Assembly (NCBI GenBank): GCA_963921425.1
Contig: OY992832.1
Coordinates: forward strand, 17,458,835 to 17,522,834
DNA from: Dryas octopetala
Lineage: Eukaryota; Streptophyta; Magnoliopsida; Rosales; Rosaceae
Direction: 5' to 3'
DNA: 64,000 nucleotides
Part shown: positions 46,211-60,131 of the stretch, in pieces
Layout of the letters: each line of letters begins with the position of its first letter
How positions within the stretch are numbered: position 1 is the first letter of the stretch
The notes under the pieces: model-generated
Seen by the model: only the letters and a program-made list of their open reading frames with translations
Told to the model about the DNA's origin: nothing
Database searches by the model: none
Translations under genes and position numbers: made by a program

Positions 46211-46708
46211 TCACAGAGGTACGAGTAAGCAATAAGTTTGAAAAATACTTCTGATCTTGAAGTATGGTGTGCGTAATAGCACTATCTGCCAGACAACAAA
46301 CTTCCCCACTAAACATGCTTATTCATAAATTTAATTCAATAGATCACATGTATGAAAATAACTTAATTGAATTAAATAATATTCGAGCATAACCAAATTT
46401 TCAAAACAAATAATCCAAATCATAAATCACCAAAATAATCTGAATAAGAAAAACTTTATTCAGAAAATAAATACGGCACAAGCGCCGATCATATCCATGT
46501 CATCGAGTTTCTAATTCTCGAAGTGTCCAGATTCAGTCTGGAAATCAGTGACCTCTAAGGTGGTATCCATAGGGAATGATCCCTCAACGAGATTGGTCTC
46601 TCGAGTTCCGCGACTGGCGTGATACTCATTTACAGCTTGCGCTGATGCACGGCAGGTGCGGGACCAATGATCAGTTCCTCCACATCGGTAACAGAGATCA
46701 TTTTGATT

Positions 46709-47527
46709 CTAATTCTGGTTCTGGTGGCGACGGGCCGAACCAGTGTTCCTCTTATTTCGAGTTCTTGGGGCCGAGAGACCGTGGTTCCTACCACGTTGGC
46801 CTCGGTCATACATGCCATTCCTTTGAGAACCTTTCCTTCCATATCTCGGGCGGTCAGACTTTGTGCCTTTTCCATGACCTCGGTATCCTCTTTCACGGTT
46901 TGAATCGCGATAAGCAACAGCGTTTGCTTCAGGCAATGGTGCTGCTTTAGTACCGACAGGTCGGGCTTGATCATTTCTCATTAATAAGTTGTTGTTCTTT
47001 TCAGCGAGCAACAGAGTGGTGATCAATGCCGAGAACTTGGTAAAATTCCTCTCCCTGTATTGTTGCTGCAGGACCAAACAGGAGGCAGGGAAGGTGGAGA
47101 AAGTCTTCTCCAATAGGTCAGCTTCGGTGAGCTCCTCCCCACAAAATTTGAGGAGCGACCGGATCCGGCAAATCTCCGAATTATACTCATTCACGGATTT
47201 GAAATCCTGGAAACGAATGTTCTGCCAATCATGTCTTGCTTCAGGGAAGAAAATGGTCTTTTGATGGTCAAACCGCTCTTCCAGAGCAACCCAAAGAGCT
47301 CGTGGATCCTCTTCAGCGAGGTACTCAACTTGAAGTGCTTCGTCCATATGCATCCTAATGAAGATCATGGCACTTGCCTTAAGAGATTCTGCGACAACAT
47401 TGTCTGCATTGATTGTCGATCTCATCTTCTTGGCAGTCAAATGAAGCTTAACATCTTGAGTCCACTTTAGATAGTTTCTTCCGGAAACTTCCAAAGCGAC
47501 GAAATCAAGCTTGTTGAGATTTGACAT
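46709..47527 (-). CDS. Copia gag
   Basis: A 272-codon open frame that starts MSNLNKLDFVALEVSGRNYL and contains the UBN2-type gag region (WVALEERFDHQK, then NEYNSEICRIRSLLKFC). The family's zinc knuckle is present just downstream on the same strand but in another frame (about 46690-46640, reading CYRCGGTDHWSRTC), so a frameshift near 46720 has detached it. It encodes the element's particle protein but lacks a continuous nucleic-acid-binding tail. Confidence 0.85.
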   Translation of the reverse strand: MSNLNKLDFVALEVSGRNYLKWTQDVKLHLTAKKMRSTINADNVVAESLKASAMIFIRMHMDEALQVEYLAEEDPRALWVALEERFDHQKTIFFPEARHDWQNIRFQDFKSVNEYNSEICRIRSLLKFCGEELTEADLLEKTFSTFPASCLVLQQQYRERNFTKFSALITTLLLAEKNNNLLMRNDQARPVGTKAAPLPEANAVAYRDSNRERGYRGHGKGTKSDRPRYGRKGSQRNGMYDRGQRGRNHGLSAPRTRNKRNTGSARRHQNQN

Positions 47528-47903
47528 TCTTTGGTTGAAAGGAACAAATAATCATGATTAGTGCTTCGGGCAATAATATCCATAAACAATAAATAAGAAC
47601 TTCAAGTTCTATAACATGGTATAGACATGTAAAATCTACTGGTTTTATCATGTATGGTGAAATTATAAAGGAAACTTCAGGTTCCTTATATGGCATTATT
47701 GAAGCTACAGGTTCAATATTTATGTATGAACTACTGGTTCATTAATTACCTGCAATTTCTACACATATATTCTAGTGCAAAAATTTAAACAAGTAAAATA
47801 TTCATATACCCAAGTAGAACAGAAAAATATCACAAAATTATTTGAATAAAAGTTTCTGACATTTAAGGTATATATATTAAACGGTTTGCATACTAACAAT
47901 AAA

Positions 47904-47976
47904 CTATCAGTAGCACAGTGGTTAAGGTGCACTCTTGGTACCCAAGAGGTCCTGGGTTCAAACCCCAGGTATGACA
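47904..47976 (+). other. tRNA-derived sequence with Pol III A and B boxes, inside the Copia 5' leader
   Basis: TAGCACAGTGG at 47911-47921 fits the A-box consensus and GGTTCAAACC at 47955-47964 fits the B box. Between them CTCTTGGTACCCAAGAG forms a 5-bp anticodon-like stem with a 7-base loop, and CTGGG/CCCAG closes a perfect T-arm around TTCAAAC. The would-be acceptor ends do not pair, and the loop lacks the usual U33, so it is not a working tRNA. It sits between the 5' LTR and gag of the 6.7-kb element and may be a SINE head or captured tRNA relic. Confidence 0.5.
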
Positions 47977-48004
47977 AGAATTAACATCTCATTTTTACAA
48001 AGTT

Positions 48005-48310
48005 TCAGGAGGCTCGCCATGTGTCAGCGTGGGAGTGGCAGCGACGTGGCACTGACGTGTCAATGACGTGGCGCCTGCATGGCGCTGACGTGACAGCGGC
48101 TTGGCTGCCTGGTAGGCCTGCATGGGCTGCCTGGTGGGCAGCAAAGCTGCTGCTGGCAGCGTGCAGCGAGGCACTGCTGCGCGCGCGAGAGCTGCTGCTG
48201 CTGGCAGCGAAGTGCAAGGCTACAGTGGGGCTGCTGCTGGCAGCACAGGGCAGCAAGGCTGCTGGCAGCGAGGCGCGGCTGCTGGCCACGCGCGGGGTGG
48301 TTTTCCGATC
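48005..48310. other. GC-rich GCTGCTG/GGCAGC low-complexity leader of the Copia element
   Basis: A markedly GC-rich island in AT-rich surroundings, built from GCTG, GGCAGC and CGCG words, in the untranslated leader between 5' LTR and gag. It opens frames on both strands (up to 121 codons) with alanine- or serine-rich translations that have no recognisable domain. The base composition contrasts sharply with the rest of the element and the host DNA. Confidence 0.6.
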
Positions 48311-48561
48311 ACCCAAAAATTATTCCTCTTTTTATTTTAATCATTCAATCCAAGAAGACATGTATAAAATATGTAAACCCAAATAAATCAATCACATAAA
48401 TCTAGGGTTCATGCTTTATGGGGATTTTTCAATCAATCAAGGTTAAATAACCATGAACATAAAATTATTTTATAAAACCTACTTGATTGAAGAACAAATT
48501 GAATGATGATCCTCTTTCGTTTAACGATCCACAATCCAAAGAGCTTCTCGTGCTGATAACG

Positions 48562-48749
48562 TGTTGTAAAATATGTAGAGATTAGGGTTTGTGGAAAAGA
48601 GGAGGCAGAGAGAAATATATCAGTCGTCATCTTATTCATCTTATAAATATCCTTATATAGAGATAGGGTTTACTAGATTTAGAATATTTACTAGTATGCC
48701 CCTACAACTAATTACAGGAATAGCCACATATAACAATATATTTACAACA
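48562..48749 (-). repeat. 5' LTR of the 6.7-kb Copia element
   Basis: 188 bp, mate of 42008-42195 with two mismatches. The adjoining inner sequence on the element's strand is CGTTATCAGCACGAGAAG, which takes the primer-binding position; the outer side abuts the GTTTC target duplication and the pseudogene's B-lectin codons. Confidence 0.93.
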
Positions 48750-49421
48750 GTTTCTACATTATTTGATGTGGTTGTGACATTGGTTGACCACACAGTGTTC
48801 TGTTTTCCATCCACAAGCCCCATTTTTCCATCACTGCCAATTCTTAGACTCACGGAGGAGTCTGTAACTGCGCGCAAGTGGCTTCTCTCTGTTGGCCAAC
48901 CACGCAATTCGGCGTACAGAGATATTCTTATACCATATTCCAATGTATTGTTTTCCTGAATTACCAGGACTAACGAAGCCCAATTCGAAAATTTGGTTGG
49001 TAGAGCTTAAAGTGTCATTTTGCAAGATTTGCTTGGACGGAGTTAAACTGTCAATTGCAGCAGTAGAATGAAAAGAAATCAAGTAGTGCAAGAGAAATAT
49101 GGACAAGAACAGCATGTTGTAAATAGGTGATGAAACCATTTGCCTTGAAAGATGTTGGATATAAGAATAAGGATCAAGACCTGAGAGTATACATCTGAGG
49201 ATGCTTAATTCTAAAGGTTTCTGGATTCTGTTTCACCTCCAATCAAGAATGGACATTATGTCATGCATAGAAACTGCACTATAGGCTGTCAACACATTCT
49301 GTTCCAATTCATCACACCTTGTCTGCATTAGGAAACAAAATACAGAATAAGCAACGTACAAAGGATGGTATTTGGAAGAGGGGTGTCTTAATTTACACAC
49401 CAAATATATATATATATATAT

Positions 49422-49696
49422 ACAGGCTCCTTCTGTTGAGGTATACCTCAACTTATTTATGTTGAGGTATACCCTGTTGGGGCCCACACGAGTCGTTTTG
49501 TGTCGATCCGAACCGTTCAATTTTTATATCTCCATAGATAGATCATCCTTGCAAAAAATTAGCCAAATCGGAAATCATTTGCCTATCTAATTTTGATCAA
49601 ATAAATGGACGAACCAAATATTTTTTATGAAACCGTCTATTTGTTTTATACCTCAACATAAATAAGTTGAGGTATACCTCAACAGAAGGAGCCTGT
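49422..49696. mobile_element. MITE with perfect long terminal inverted repeats in a TA tract
   Basis: 275 bp. The left end starts ACAGGCTCCTTCTGTTGAGG and the right end is its reverse complement; pairing extends about 50 bp inward through GTATACCTCAAC and TTATTTATGTTGAGGTATA. It is inserted within a (TA)n stretch, consistent with a TA target preference (Tc1/mariner-like) though the exact duplication cannot be seen in the microsatellite. The interior has no coding capacity. Confidence 0.85.
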
Positions 49697-49714
49697 ATAT
49701 ATATATATTTTTAT

Positions 49715-49852
49715 TCATCTAGAGAGGATGTCCACACTTATTTTTTTGTGGATGCATATAGAATGACTTGATTTATGTATAGGACCTATATAGGAATCAC
49801 GTCATCCTATACACATCCGCAAAAACAATTAGTGCGGATCATCTGCACATGA
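49715..49852. mobile_element. Possible second MITE, imperfect inverted repeat
   Basis: GAGGATGTCCACACTTATTTTTTTGTGGATGCATAT near the left edge pairs imperfectly with ATACACATCCGCAAAAACAATTAGTGCGGATCATC near the right edge, around a centre with GAATGACTTGATT/ATCACGTCATCC. The ends are not sharp and no target duplication was found. Confidence 0.45.
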
Positions 49853-51002
49853 GAATTCCTATATATATATATATATACACACACAACTACAAATGCATAT
49901 TTATATATATATATATATACTTATAACTAAAAGGGAAACCTTAAGCCGGACTGAAACTCCCATTTTTCCTGAAAGGTGATAAAAAAACACAAGCAAGTGA
50001 AAGTGGAAAACCTCACCCAAACATTGGCATTTGCAAATTCAGAACGACAAGTGGCCAACTCAAGCCTGTGTAAGTTGGTCACGTGAAAAATATGGATTGT
50101 GGTAGGCTTCCAACCCCTGTATTGTCAGGTTCCTTGTATGGGAAATCTAGGATGGACTGCTATGGATACTAGCGTTACTTTTTTTTTTTTTTTGGGGGGC
50201 GTGGGGGTCTTACAATGCTAGTGGGTGCTTTGTTAGTGCGTAATTTCATTTTGGCAAACCCTATAGAAGTCAATTGATCTGGTTGCAGTTGCTGCTGTTC
50301 TTATTAATTAGAACTGTGAACTGTCAATTTAATTAGCTTAGTGCAACATCACATGGAAGAGTGAAGACAATGTCAGTCTATGTGGATAATGTTGCCAAAG
50401 TTCTTTTTTATTTCATTTTCATTAAATTCATTTCACCTTCTTTTGTATGGAAGGAACCAAGAAATTGAATTCTGGAGGACAACTTTGGTGGTGATTATTT
50501 AATGAGAATATAAACCTGTTTAGACTCTTGCATGACCTACTTTCTCTTGTTTTTGGCCATTTGCATGACCAACTTTCAATTCTCATAGGCCAGCACATTA
50601 ACAGTACGTACGGTTGAACGTACAATTAGGTCAGTTAATCATTAATCATCATTATGATATTTACTTATACAGGTAATAATTCAAGTATTTATTTTGTTCA
50701 ACAAACTAGTCTCTTAATTACTTTTTCTATTTAAATATTTTCTTGGTTTGATAAATATGAATACTTTGCTTTTCTTTTTTACTTTTTAGGGTTTACTGGG
50801 ATTGCCTTTTGGATGACCCTGTGATTTGTCAAAGTCAAACCATCTAATTGCATCCTTTAGAGGAATCAACCCAACAAGCTTAAAATCACGGTATTTTGGC
50901 TTTTAGCTATTTTACTACTAACCCCTGAATCTTTAACCTAAAACACTTGGATATGATATTAAAAATGAGTAACAATGGTTTTTCACCGAGTACTACTCTT
51001 CA

Positions 51003-51131
51003 TCTTTGGATTCATTTCCTCATCTAAGAGAATGTTACTGACCTTCAAATCTCTATGTATTACCTTCAAACGGAAATCATGATGCAGATAAAGAAGCCCT
51101 CTTGCAACGCCCTGAATAATATTGAAGCGTC
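51003..51131 (-). pseudogene. Isolated receptor-kinase exon 5 fragment
   Basis: The minus strand encodes about 42 residues of a kinase catalytic region: [20 protein letters not shown], then [11 protein letters not shown] and [10 protein letters not shown]. It aligns with positions 53110-53240 of the intact gene at 52336-55993. It has no neighbouring exons and the sequence on either side is unrelated AT-rich DNA, so it is a stray duplicate or a leftover from recombination. Confidence 0.8.
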
Positions 51132-52335
51132 ACCGGCTAGATTTCTACTTTACTGGAGTGTATTGTATATGAATTTTAAAAGATTTTTGTAAAATTTAAA
51201 AGTCATGTTGTATTTAATTAAGATTTTTAAAGACTTTAAAAAAGTCTGTAAAAGTCTATGTGTATTTAAATAAGAATTTTAAGGAGTCTATAAAAATCAT
51301 GTGACATTCAATTAAAACTTTTAAAAAATCTGTAAAAGTCTCTGTGTATTTAAAAAGTCATTAACTTTTATGAAATTCATTTAATGATGGCCGGATTTGT
51401 AATGACTTTTATGTATATTTATGAAATTCGATTTCTCCCCTGCGGATTTCTAAGGATTTCTATAGACACTGTAGAACTCAATAAACCTCAGCGAAAATCT
51501 GTAAATTCTATAAAAGTCTATCACTTAAAAAAGTTTACAAAAAGCTTTATAAATCTATATACATTATACCTCATTTAATTGCTTAAAAAATACTAAAACA
51601 GTTGTAGGAACAATAATGAAACAGGGTTGTAAATAGAGTAAAAATGATTCAAGGTCTAGTTTCATATTCTCTTCAACTTTTTAGAGAACTGAACTGTACT
51701 CACAGAGTGGGAAATTCAGTTGATAGTTAGGAGAATTTAATCAGCAGAGCTGTCTTGCTCGATTAATGCTAGTGTATAAAAAATAATCCACAATTCATTG
51801 TGCATCATTCAAAAATAATTCAATGATTCTTTGTGCCCAGATAATTTAGTTGATGTGAATTCTTTCATAGCTTTATGTAGGAATGAGAATCTTTCATAGT
51901 TTTCCACAACCATGTACAACAAACGTATTTGCACATACCCCTGTAGACTTTCTACTTTCTACTTATGGCCCATGGACATGTGTCATGACAAGAAAAACCT
52001 GCCAAGGAGGCTAGGATTGTGAGGAAGGAGGGTCCTTCATCTCAATATCCTAACCCTTTCTTTTCTGTATGATCGCCTAGTCGTATAACCCAGGGACGAA
52101 TCCAGATTTTTTTATTTGGCGGGGATGAAATACGTACTTCATAAATGGCTAACAGAGCAAAATACAAATCATTATTTATAAGATGTTATATTACACCAGT
52201 CTTAAGTCAATAATGCTAAGAATTCTAAATTTGTGTAACAAATTTAGCTCACAAATGATGTGGCAAAAGGAAAGCCTTCAATATGTATATGAACAATTCA
52301 AAATGACCAAAAGCCATTGCCTAATTTTCTATCAC
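51132..52335. other. Intergenic, AT-rich, with repeated AAAGTCTGTAAAAGTCT words
   Basis: From 51170 to 51560 the words AAAAGTC, AAAAATCTGTAAAAGTCT and TGTATTTAA recur several times, suggesting a decayed non-autonomous transposon. The rest shows no gene or clear repeat. It ends at the stop codon of the minus-strand gene at 52336. Confidence 0.4.
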
Positions 52336-55993
<3,658 letters not shown>

Positions 55994-56487
55994 CCCAATA
56001 CTATTTTGGGCTAAAATTTAGATCCAGACTCTGTCCATAACAAATGGGTTAACATATTGCAGCTTGTTGATTTTTCTTAACGAACATGTGGTCTCTAATT
56101 GTCATCCCAACTACTCAACAGCGAAGCCCAAGATATTTATTGAACTTCGTTGTCATGAAGAAAATTCTGCCAATGCTTTCGAAGTCTTGCGCAGAAAAAC
56201 TTTGAAAAATAATAGGCTTGGGCGCCTTCTGGAGATCATTTGACTGAAGAGCGTAGTCCAATAAAGAAATCACAAAAGACAAAAAAAAAATTGGAAACTA
56301 TAATGGATTGGTGGGTGCACTGGAAAGTTATTATGACAGAGGGCTTACTTCAGAATTTCATACATTGATAGTAGGGTTTCAAATATTACACAGACAAACT
56401 AGTGTTTATTTTATCAAAATCTAACTCCAAACTTTTTTCTACTTTTATTCTTGAAAACTATGGCCCAAAAATTTGTAATTTACCTAG
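55994..56487. other. Intergenic / promoter of the 52336-55993 gene
   Basis: About 490 bp upstream of the minus-strand start codon, up to the last codon of the next pseudogene. AT-rich, with no open frame or repeat. The compact spacing suggests the promoter lies here, but no motif was assigned. Confidence 0.35.
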
Positions 56488-58509
56488 CTATCTCCCTTGG
56501 ACCACTGTTACGGTAGCTTCGTTTAGAGAGCATACAATATCGTCACTTTGTGATTGGAGATCATATTTTAAAGAGCTCTGTAAAGCAAATATAGGTTGTT
56601 TAGGTTGTGGACGATCTGTTTCACTGCTTAGCATGGAAACTATATGATGATGCAAATTTTTGTAAAAGAGATGCAACAACATAGAGGGGCTGATCTGGCT
56701 GATCAGAAGTCCTACTGGATGATGAAGTGGATGTTGAACCGAGATCTTCCTGTACGAACACAAGATCAAAGGAGATGGACCGGTGTGGTACCAGCCAAAC
56801 ACGCTCCAATGATGAAGTCAGTGATGTGTGTTTGGAGGTGTTTGTGTAAGAACAAGGAAGAACATGTGATGAACTTGGGAGAATGAGGAAGAACAAGGTA
56901 AGATCTCCTGGGTTTATTCTCAGCAAGTAAGAGATATTCTGATAGGCTTGTTTGGTGAGTGAAGTTGTGTCTTAGATTCTCCTTTTTGTGCACATAAGGT
57001 AGTTTATATAGGCAAAGGAAATGGTGAGGGGTAAGTTACCTGCATGAAGGTGAATGGTTGAGAAGAGGCTACGCGTTCGGTCATGAATAGTGACATGCAC
57101 AGCTACCCATCTTCTTTACATTCAATGCTGCATTAAATGCAAGGATGGAAGATAAACTGGGATGCCCTAATAGTCATGACTGTGAGCTGGGAAGTCTCAT
57201 CTGTCAGAGAGCCATGTCAGAGATATTCGAGTGAGGCGGTTCGTCCTGACTCCAATTTTCTAGAATGGCGGTGGATCTGAGCCGAATCGATCACAGATAT
57301 TATATACGCGGGTATAAAATATGTCTACGTTCGGATCGGACAGGGATGGACTAGTTCGGACTGGCTCGACATATGACATGGTAGTCACCACCCGATGATA
57401 ATCTGTTCGTCTGAGAAGATAATCACCATAAGCCGAGCCGAACCGAATTGGGATAATTAAGAAAAGATGAACACTCAATTCTTAGAAGATCCTCAGATCG
57501 GGTCGGATCAGATATGGAGATTCGCCGAGATGAGCCGATCCGAACTAGCAATGAAATTGTGCCGAGCTGGCATGATGATGTGGAGGTCCAAGTCTAACCG
57601 TTGAAAAGTCAAAGCCTGATGTTGGATCTGACTTGCCACGTGTCGATCCATTATTGGTTGTTAAATCCATGTGGATTTATACACAAACACTATATCCGGT
57701 GTAGTTGGCCTATGTGTTAGCGGTATGCATCTCAGTGCTTCTGAAGGAGAAAATGAGCCAACCAATGCTTCATCCACTTATTCTAGTCCCCTGTATTCAC
57801 TTCCATAATTTGCATGCCTGATATGCATGGTACATCACTTGTAAGATAGATTCATATATAAGGGTTATTTAATAAAGATGCAAGAGTACTAAATACTTAC
57901 ATAAGCCACCAGGCTTATCTGTTGCTCATCATTGTAGAATTGCTGGTGTTCTTCCTACCGCTGACTATCTCCAGTAGCAATACACCGAAGCTAAAGACAT
58001 CAGATTTCACAAGAAATAGTCCACTCATCGCATACTCAGGAGACATACTGCAGTTGATTCAAATATGATTTATGATGAGTGTCCAAACATAAGTGTTTAT
58101 CCATCTCACAAGTATCAAGCAAAGGGTTACTACATTAAGTGCTAACACATGCTGAACAAAATCATACAGTGCATGAATTTAAATTCCAACACTAATAATT
58201 TTCATAGTTCTCCTTTAGTAGATAACCCAATTTCTTGACAAAGTCTAATACTAATTGAAATGACTTGAATGTTCACTGAAGTCCAAGATATGATATTTTT
58301 AATGCTCACTTAGCATGTGCAAACTAGTATGATGAAGTGGATGATAACCCATTTAACTCAGATGGTATCCCAAATTGTACATAAATATGCTACTAACTAA
58401 CACGCAAGGTATAAGAAAAAGTAATAGCAACCACAAAATGTTAGATCAAAAAGGATGCTTACAGTGTTCCCACAAGCCTGTGAGTATTTGCCAGATCTAG
58501 TGTCCCTTG
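56488..58509 (-). pseudogene. S-domain receptor kinase pseudogene, C-terminal kinase relics only
   Basis: Minus strand. Exon 7 (57817-56488) ends in a normal-looking C-terminus (VTVVQGR) but is split by a 1-kb insertion (56646-57688) and has a stop near its 5' part. Exon 6 (58047-57901) lacks the first 6 bp (the GY of GYMSPE) and is frameshifted near its end. The last about 47 bp of exon 5 (58509-58463) end abruptly at a Copia fragment. Exons 1-4 and most of exon 5, including HRD and DFG, are absent. Like the intact gene at 52336 its exon 5 ends in ACACT, so the two are close relatives. Confidence 0.85.
56646..57688. mobile_element. 1.04-kb insertion with 7-bp target duplication in the pseudogene
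   Basis: ACTATAT flanks the segment on both sides (56639-56645 and 57689-57695). Removing it and one copy restores the alignment with the intact paralogue around 52480. It starts GATGATGCAAATTTTTG and ends TTTATACACAAAC. It has no inverted ends that I can see, no long open frame and no LTR pair. The inner part (57230-57560) is rich in GATCGG/CCGAGCCGA words. The class is not determined; a 7-9-bp duplication would fit a hAT or Mutator-like non-autonomous element. Confidence 0.75.
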
Positions 58510-59838
58510 TCAAGCAGGACTTGATTATGATGAAATATTCAGTCCTGTTGTCAAACATGCTACAGTCAGAGTTATTCTTGCATTGGTAGCTCAATTTCAT
58601 TGGCCTTTAAAGCAGCTTGATGTTAAGAATGCATTTTTGCATGGCATTCTTCGTGAAGAAGTCTATATGGCTCAACCTCAGGGGTTTGTTGATCCAGATC
58701 ATCCTCATTATGTATGCAAGCTGGAAAAATCACTCTATGGTTTAAAACAAGTTCCTCGGGCTTGGAATGAAAGATTCACAAGTTTTCTTCCCAGTCTTGG
58801 TTTCCAATCTTCATATGCAGACTCTTCTCTTTTTGTCCGATGTATTGGGTCATCCCTTGTCATCCTTCTTCTCTATGTGGATGATATTTTCCTAACTGGG
58901 AATGATTCAGCTGCTATTCAACAGGTCATTGATCATCTCTTTCAAGAGTTTGATATGAAGGATCTTGGTTCTCTCAACTTCTTTTTAGGGTTGCATATAT
59001 CTACATCTGTCTCTGGTCTGTTTGTGAATCAGCAGAAATATGCTCAGGACCTTCTCTCAAAGGCTGGCATGTCAGACTGTAAACCATGCTCCTCTTCATG
59101 CTTACCAACTGTGAAATTGCTCAAGTCCAATGGCATTCCTCTTGCAGATCCTACTCCATATAGAAGTATTGTTGGCGGGTTGCAGTATCTTACTTTTACA
59201 AGACCTGATATTGCTTATTCAGTGAACACAGTGTGTCAATTTATGCAATCTCCTACAAATCTTCATGAAAAGGCAGTCAAAAGAATTCTAAGGTATATCA
59301 AGGGTACTTTGGATATGGCATACAGTTTAGACCTAGTCAGCTTGATCTCAATGCATATATTGATGCTGATTGGGGGGGTGATCCAAATGAAAGACAGTCT
59401 ACTACAGGTTATGTAGTGTTTCTTGGTCACAATCCCATTTCTTGGTGTTACAAAAGGCAACCAACAGTTTCTAGATCATCTACTGAAGCAGAATACATGG
59501 CCATGGCAGTTACTGCTGCTGAATTGGCCTGGCTTAGACAGCTCTTCTGTGATCTTCATGTGTATCTACCCACTCCTCATGTGCTTCATTGTGATAACCT
59601 TTCTGCCATATCCCTCTCTTCTAACCCTGTGTTTCACTCCAGGGCCAAGCACATAGAAATAGACTATCATTTCATTAGAGAGAGAGTTACAAGAGGTGAC
59701 TTGCGGCTTGAGTTTGTGTCTAGTGCAGAACAATATGCAGACATTCTTACAAAGGCCTTATCCTCTCCCTTACTTCAATCTATGAGAACCAATCTCATGT
59801 TGTGCCCTTCTGCCCAGCATGAGCTTGAGGGAGGCTGA
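58510..59838 (+). pseudogene. Copia reverse transcriptase / RNase H segment
   Basis: RT region at 58510-59325 with QLDVKNAFLHG, the YVDDIFLTGN active-site box near 58876, and TFTRPDIAYSVN. RNase H follows, with SRSSTEAEYMAM and a C-terminal tail ending at 59838. A single-base loss near 59323 throws RT and RNase H into different frames. Otherwise the two parts are open, which indicates a fairly young copy. Gag, protease and integrase are missing. Confidence 0.88.
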
Positions 59839-60116
59839 TAAGAGTGTATCATCAATGCTGACATGGCCAATGAGTTTTGTCTACTTTTGTATAACAGTCT
59901 GGTGATTGTTATTCACCAGCTGTCTTATTTTGTTTGTTTGTTCAGTTGACTTTGTATAAAGGCACAATGCCTTTTTCTTGTATCTGTAACAAATCATTCT
60001 GAGATTAAATAACAAAATCTAATCTTCTCTCTCTCCCTCTCTTCATACAATATCTTCTTTCTCTCTCTAAGAATTTCTTCTGCAACTCTCTAATGGAGGT
60101 TCCATGAATCTTGTCA
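59836..60116 (+). repeat. LTR of the Copia fragment
   Basis: 281 bp, TG...CA ends, located between the polypurine tract and a primer-binding site. It contains a TATAAAGG stretch (about 59955) and TTGTATCTGTAACA, plausible promoter and RNA-end signals. No second copy was found in the window. Confidence 0.8.
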
Positions 60117-60131
60117 TGGTATCAGAGCAGG

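Larger units (their letters stand above)
42008..48749 (-). mobile_element. Complete-length Copia-type LTR retrotransposon with 5-bp target duplication
   Basis: The element is 6742 bp long. LTRs of 188 bp (42008-42195 and 48562-48749) begin TGTTGTAAAATATG and end TATTTACAACA. GTTTC flanks both sides (42003-42007 and 48750-48754). The coding strand is minus: 5' LTR at 48562-48749, a primer-binding-site-like CGTTATCAGCACGAG just inside it, gag (47527-46709), GAG-pre-integrase and integrase (about 46090-44660), reverse transcriptase (about 44090-43330), RNase H (about 43100-42700), and a purine tract AAGGGGGAG beside the 3' LTR. Domain order integrase before RT is the Copia order. The LTRs differ at 2 of 188 positions, so insertion is recent, yet pol is broken by several frameshifts, so it probably moved with help in trans. 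Confidence 0.93.
39159..49139 (-). pseudogene. S-domain receptor kinase pseudogene split by a Copia element
   Basis: Minus strand. The signal peptide and B-lectin start are at 49139-48750. The coding sequence resumes at 42007 on the other side of the retrotransposon and runs through S-locus, EGF-like and PAN regions to 41097. Later relics: transmembrane exon (about 40993-40874), juxtamembrane and loop exon (about 40545-40435), exon 4 (about 40350-40138), exon 5 (about 40015-39790), exon 6 (about 39714-39560), exon 7 (39468-39159). Damage besides the insertion: a frameshift near 48865, a stop and frameshift around 41880-41990, a stop in the transmembrane exon, the HRD arginine codon turned into TGA (about 39908) and a frameshift near 39275. 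It is most similar to the intact gene at 52336-55993. Confidence 0.88.
49140..51000. other. Intergenic region with MITEs and AT microsatellites
   Basis: No gene. It contains two MITE-like inverted repeats (49422-49696 and about 49715-49850) and several (TA)n tracts (about 49404-49420, 49700, 49860-49876, 49905). The remainder (49930-51000) is AT-rich with no recognisable feature. Confidence 0.4.
58510..60131 (+). mobile_element. Copia 3' segment (RT, RNase H), LTR and primer-binding site
   Basis: Plus-strand Copia sequence begins inside the reverse-transcriptase region (QAGLDYDEIFSPVVK) at 58510, where the receptor pseudogene stops. It runs to the end of RNase H at about 59838. A purine tract (GAGGGAGGC) precedes an LTR at 59836-60116 (TGATAAGAGTG ... 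CTTGTCA, 281 bp). The next 12 bases, 60117-60128, are TGGTATCAGAGC, the tRNA-Met primer-binding site that normally follows a 5' LTR, not a 3' LTR. After about 3 more bases the sequence becomes duplicated receptor-kinase DNA. The 5' half of this element is absent. Confidence 0.88.

Noticed and set aside
47904..47976. A functional tRNA gene
   Set aside because: A and B boxes and the T-arm are good, but the acceptor ends do not pair and the anticodon-like loop lacks the conserved U. Kept as a tRNA-derived sequence only.
48005..48386. Alanine- or serine-rich protein genes in the GC-rich island
   Set aside because: Low-complexity translation, on both strands, inside the untranslated leader of an LTR retrotransposon.
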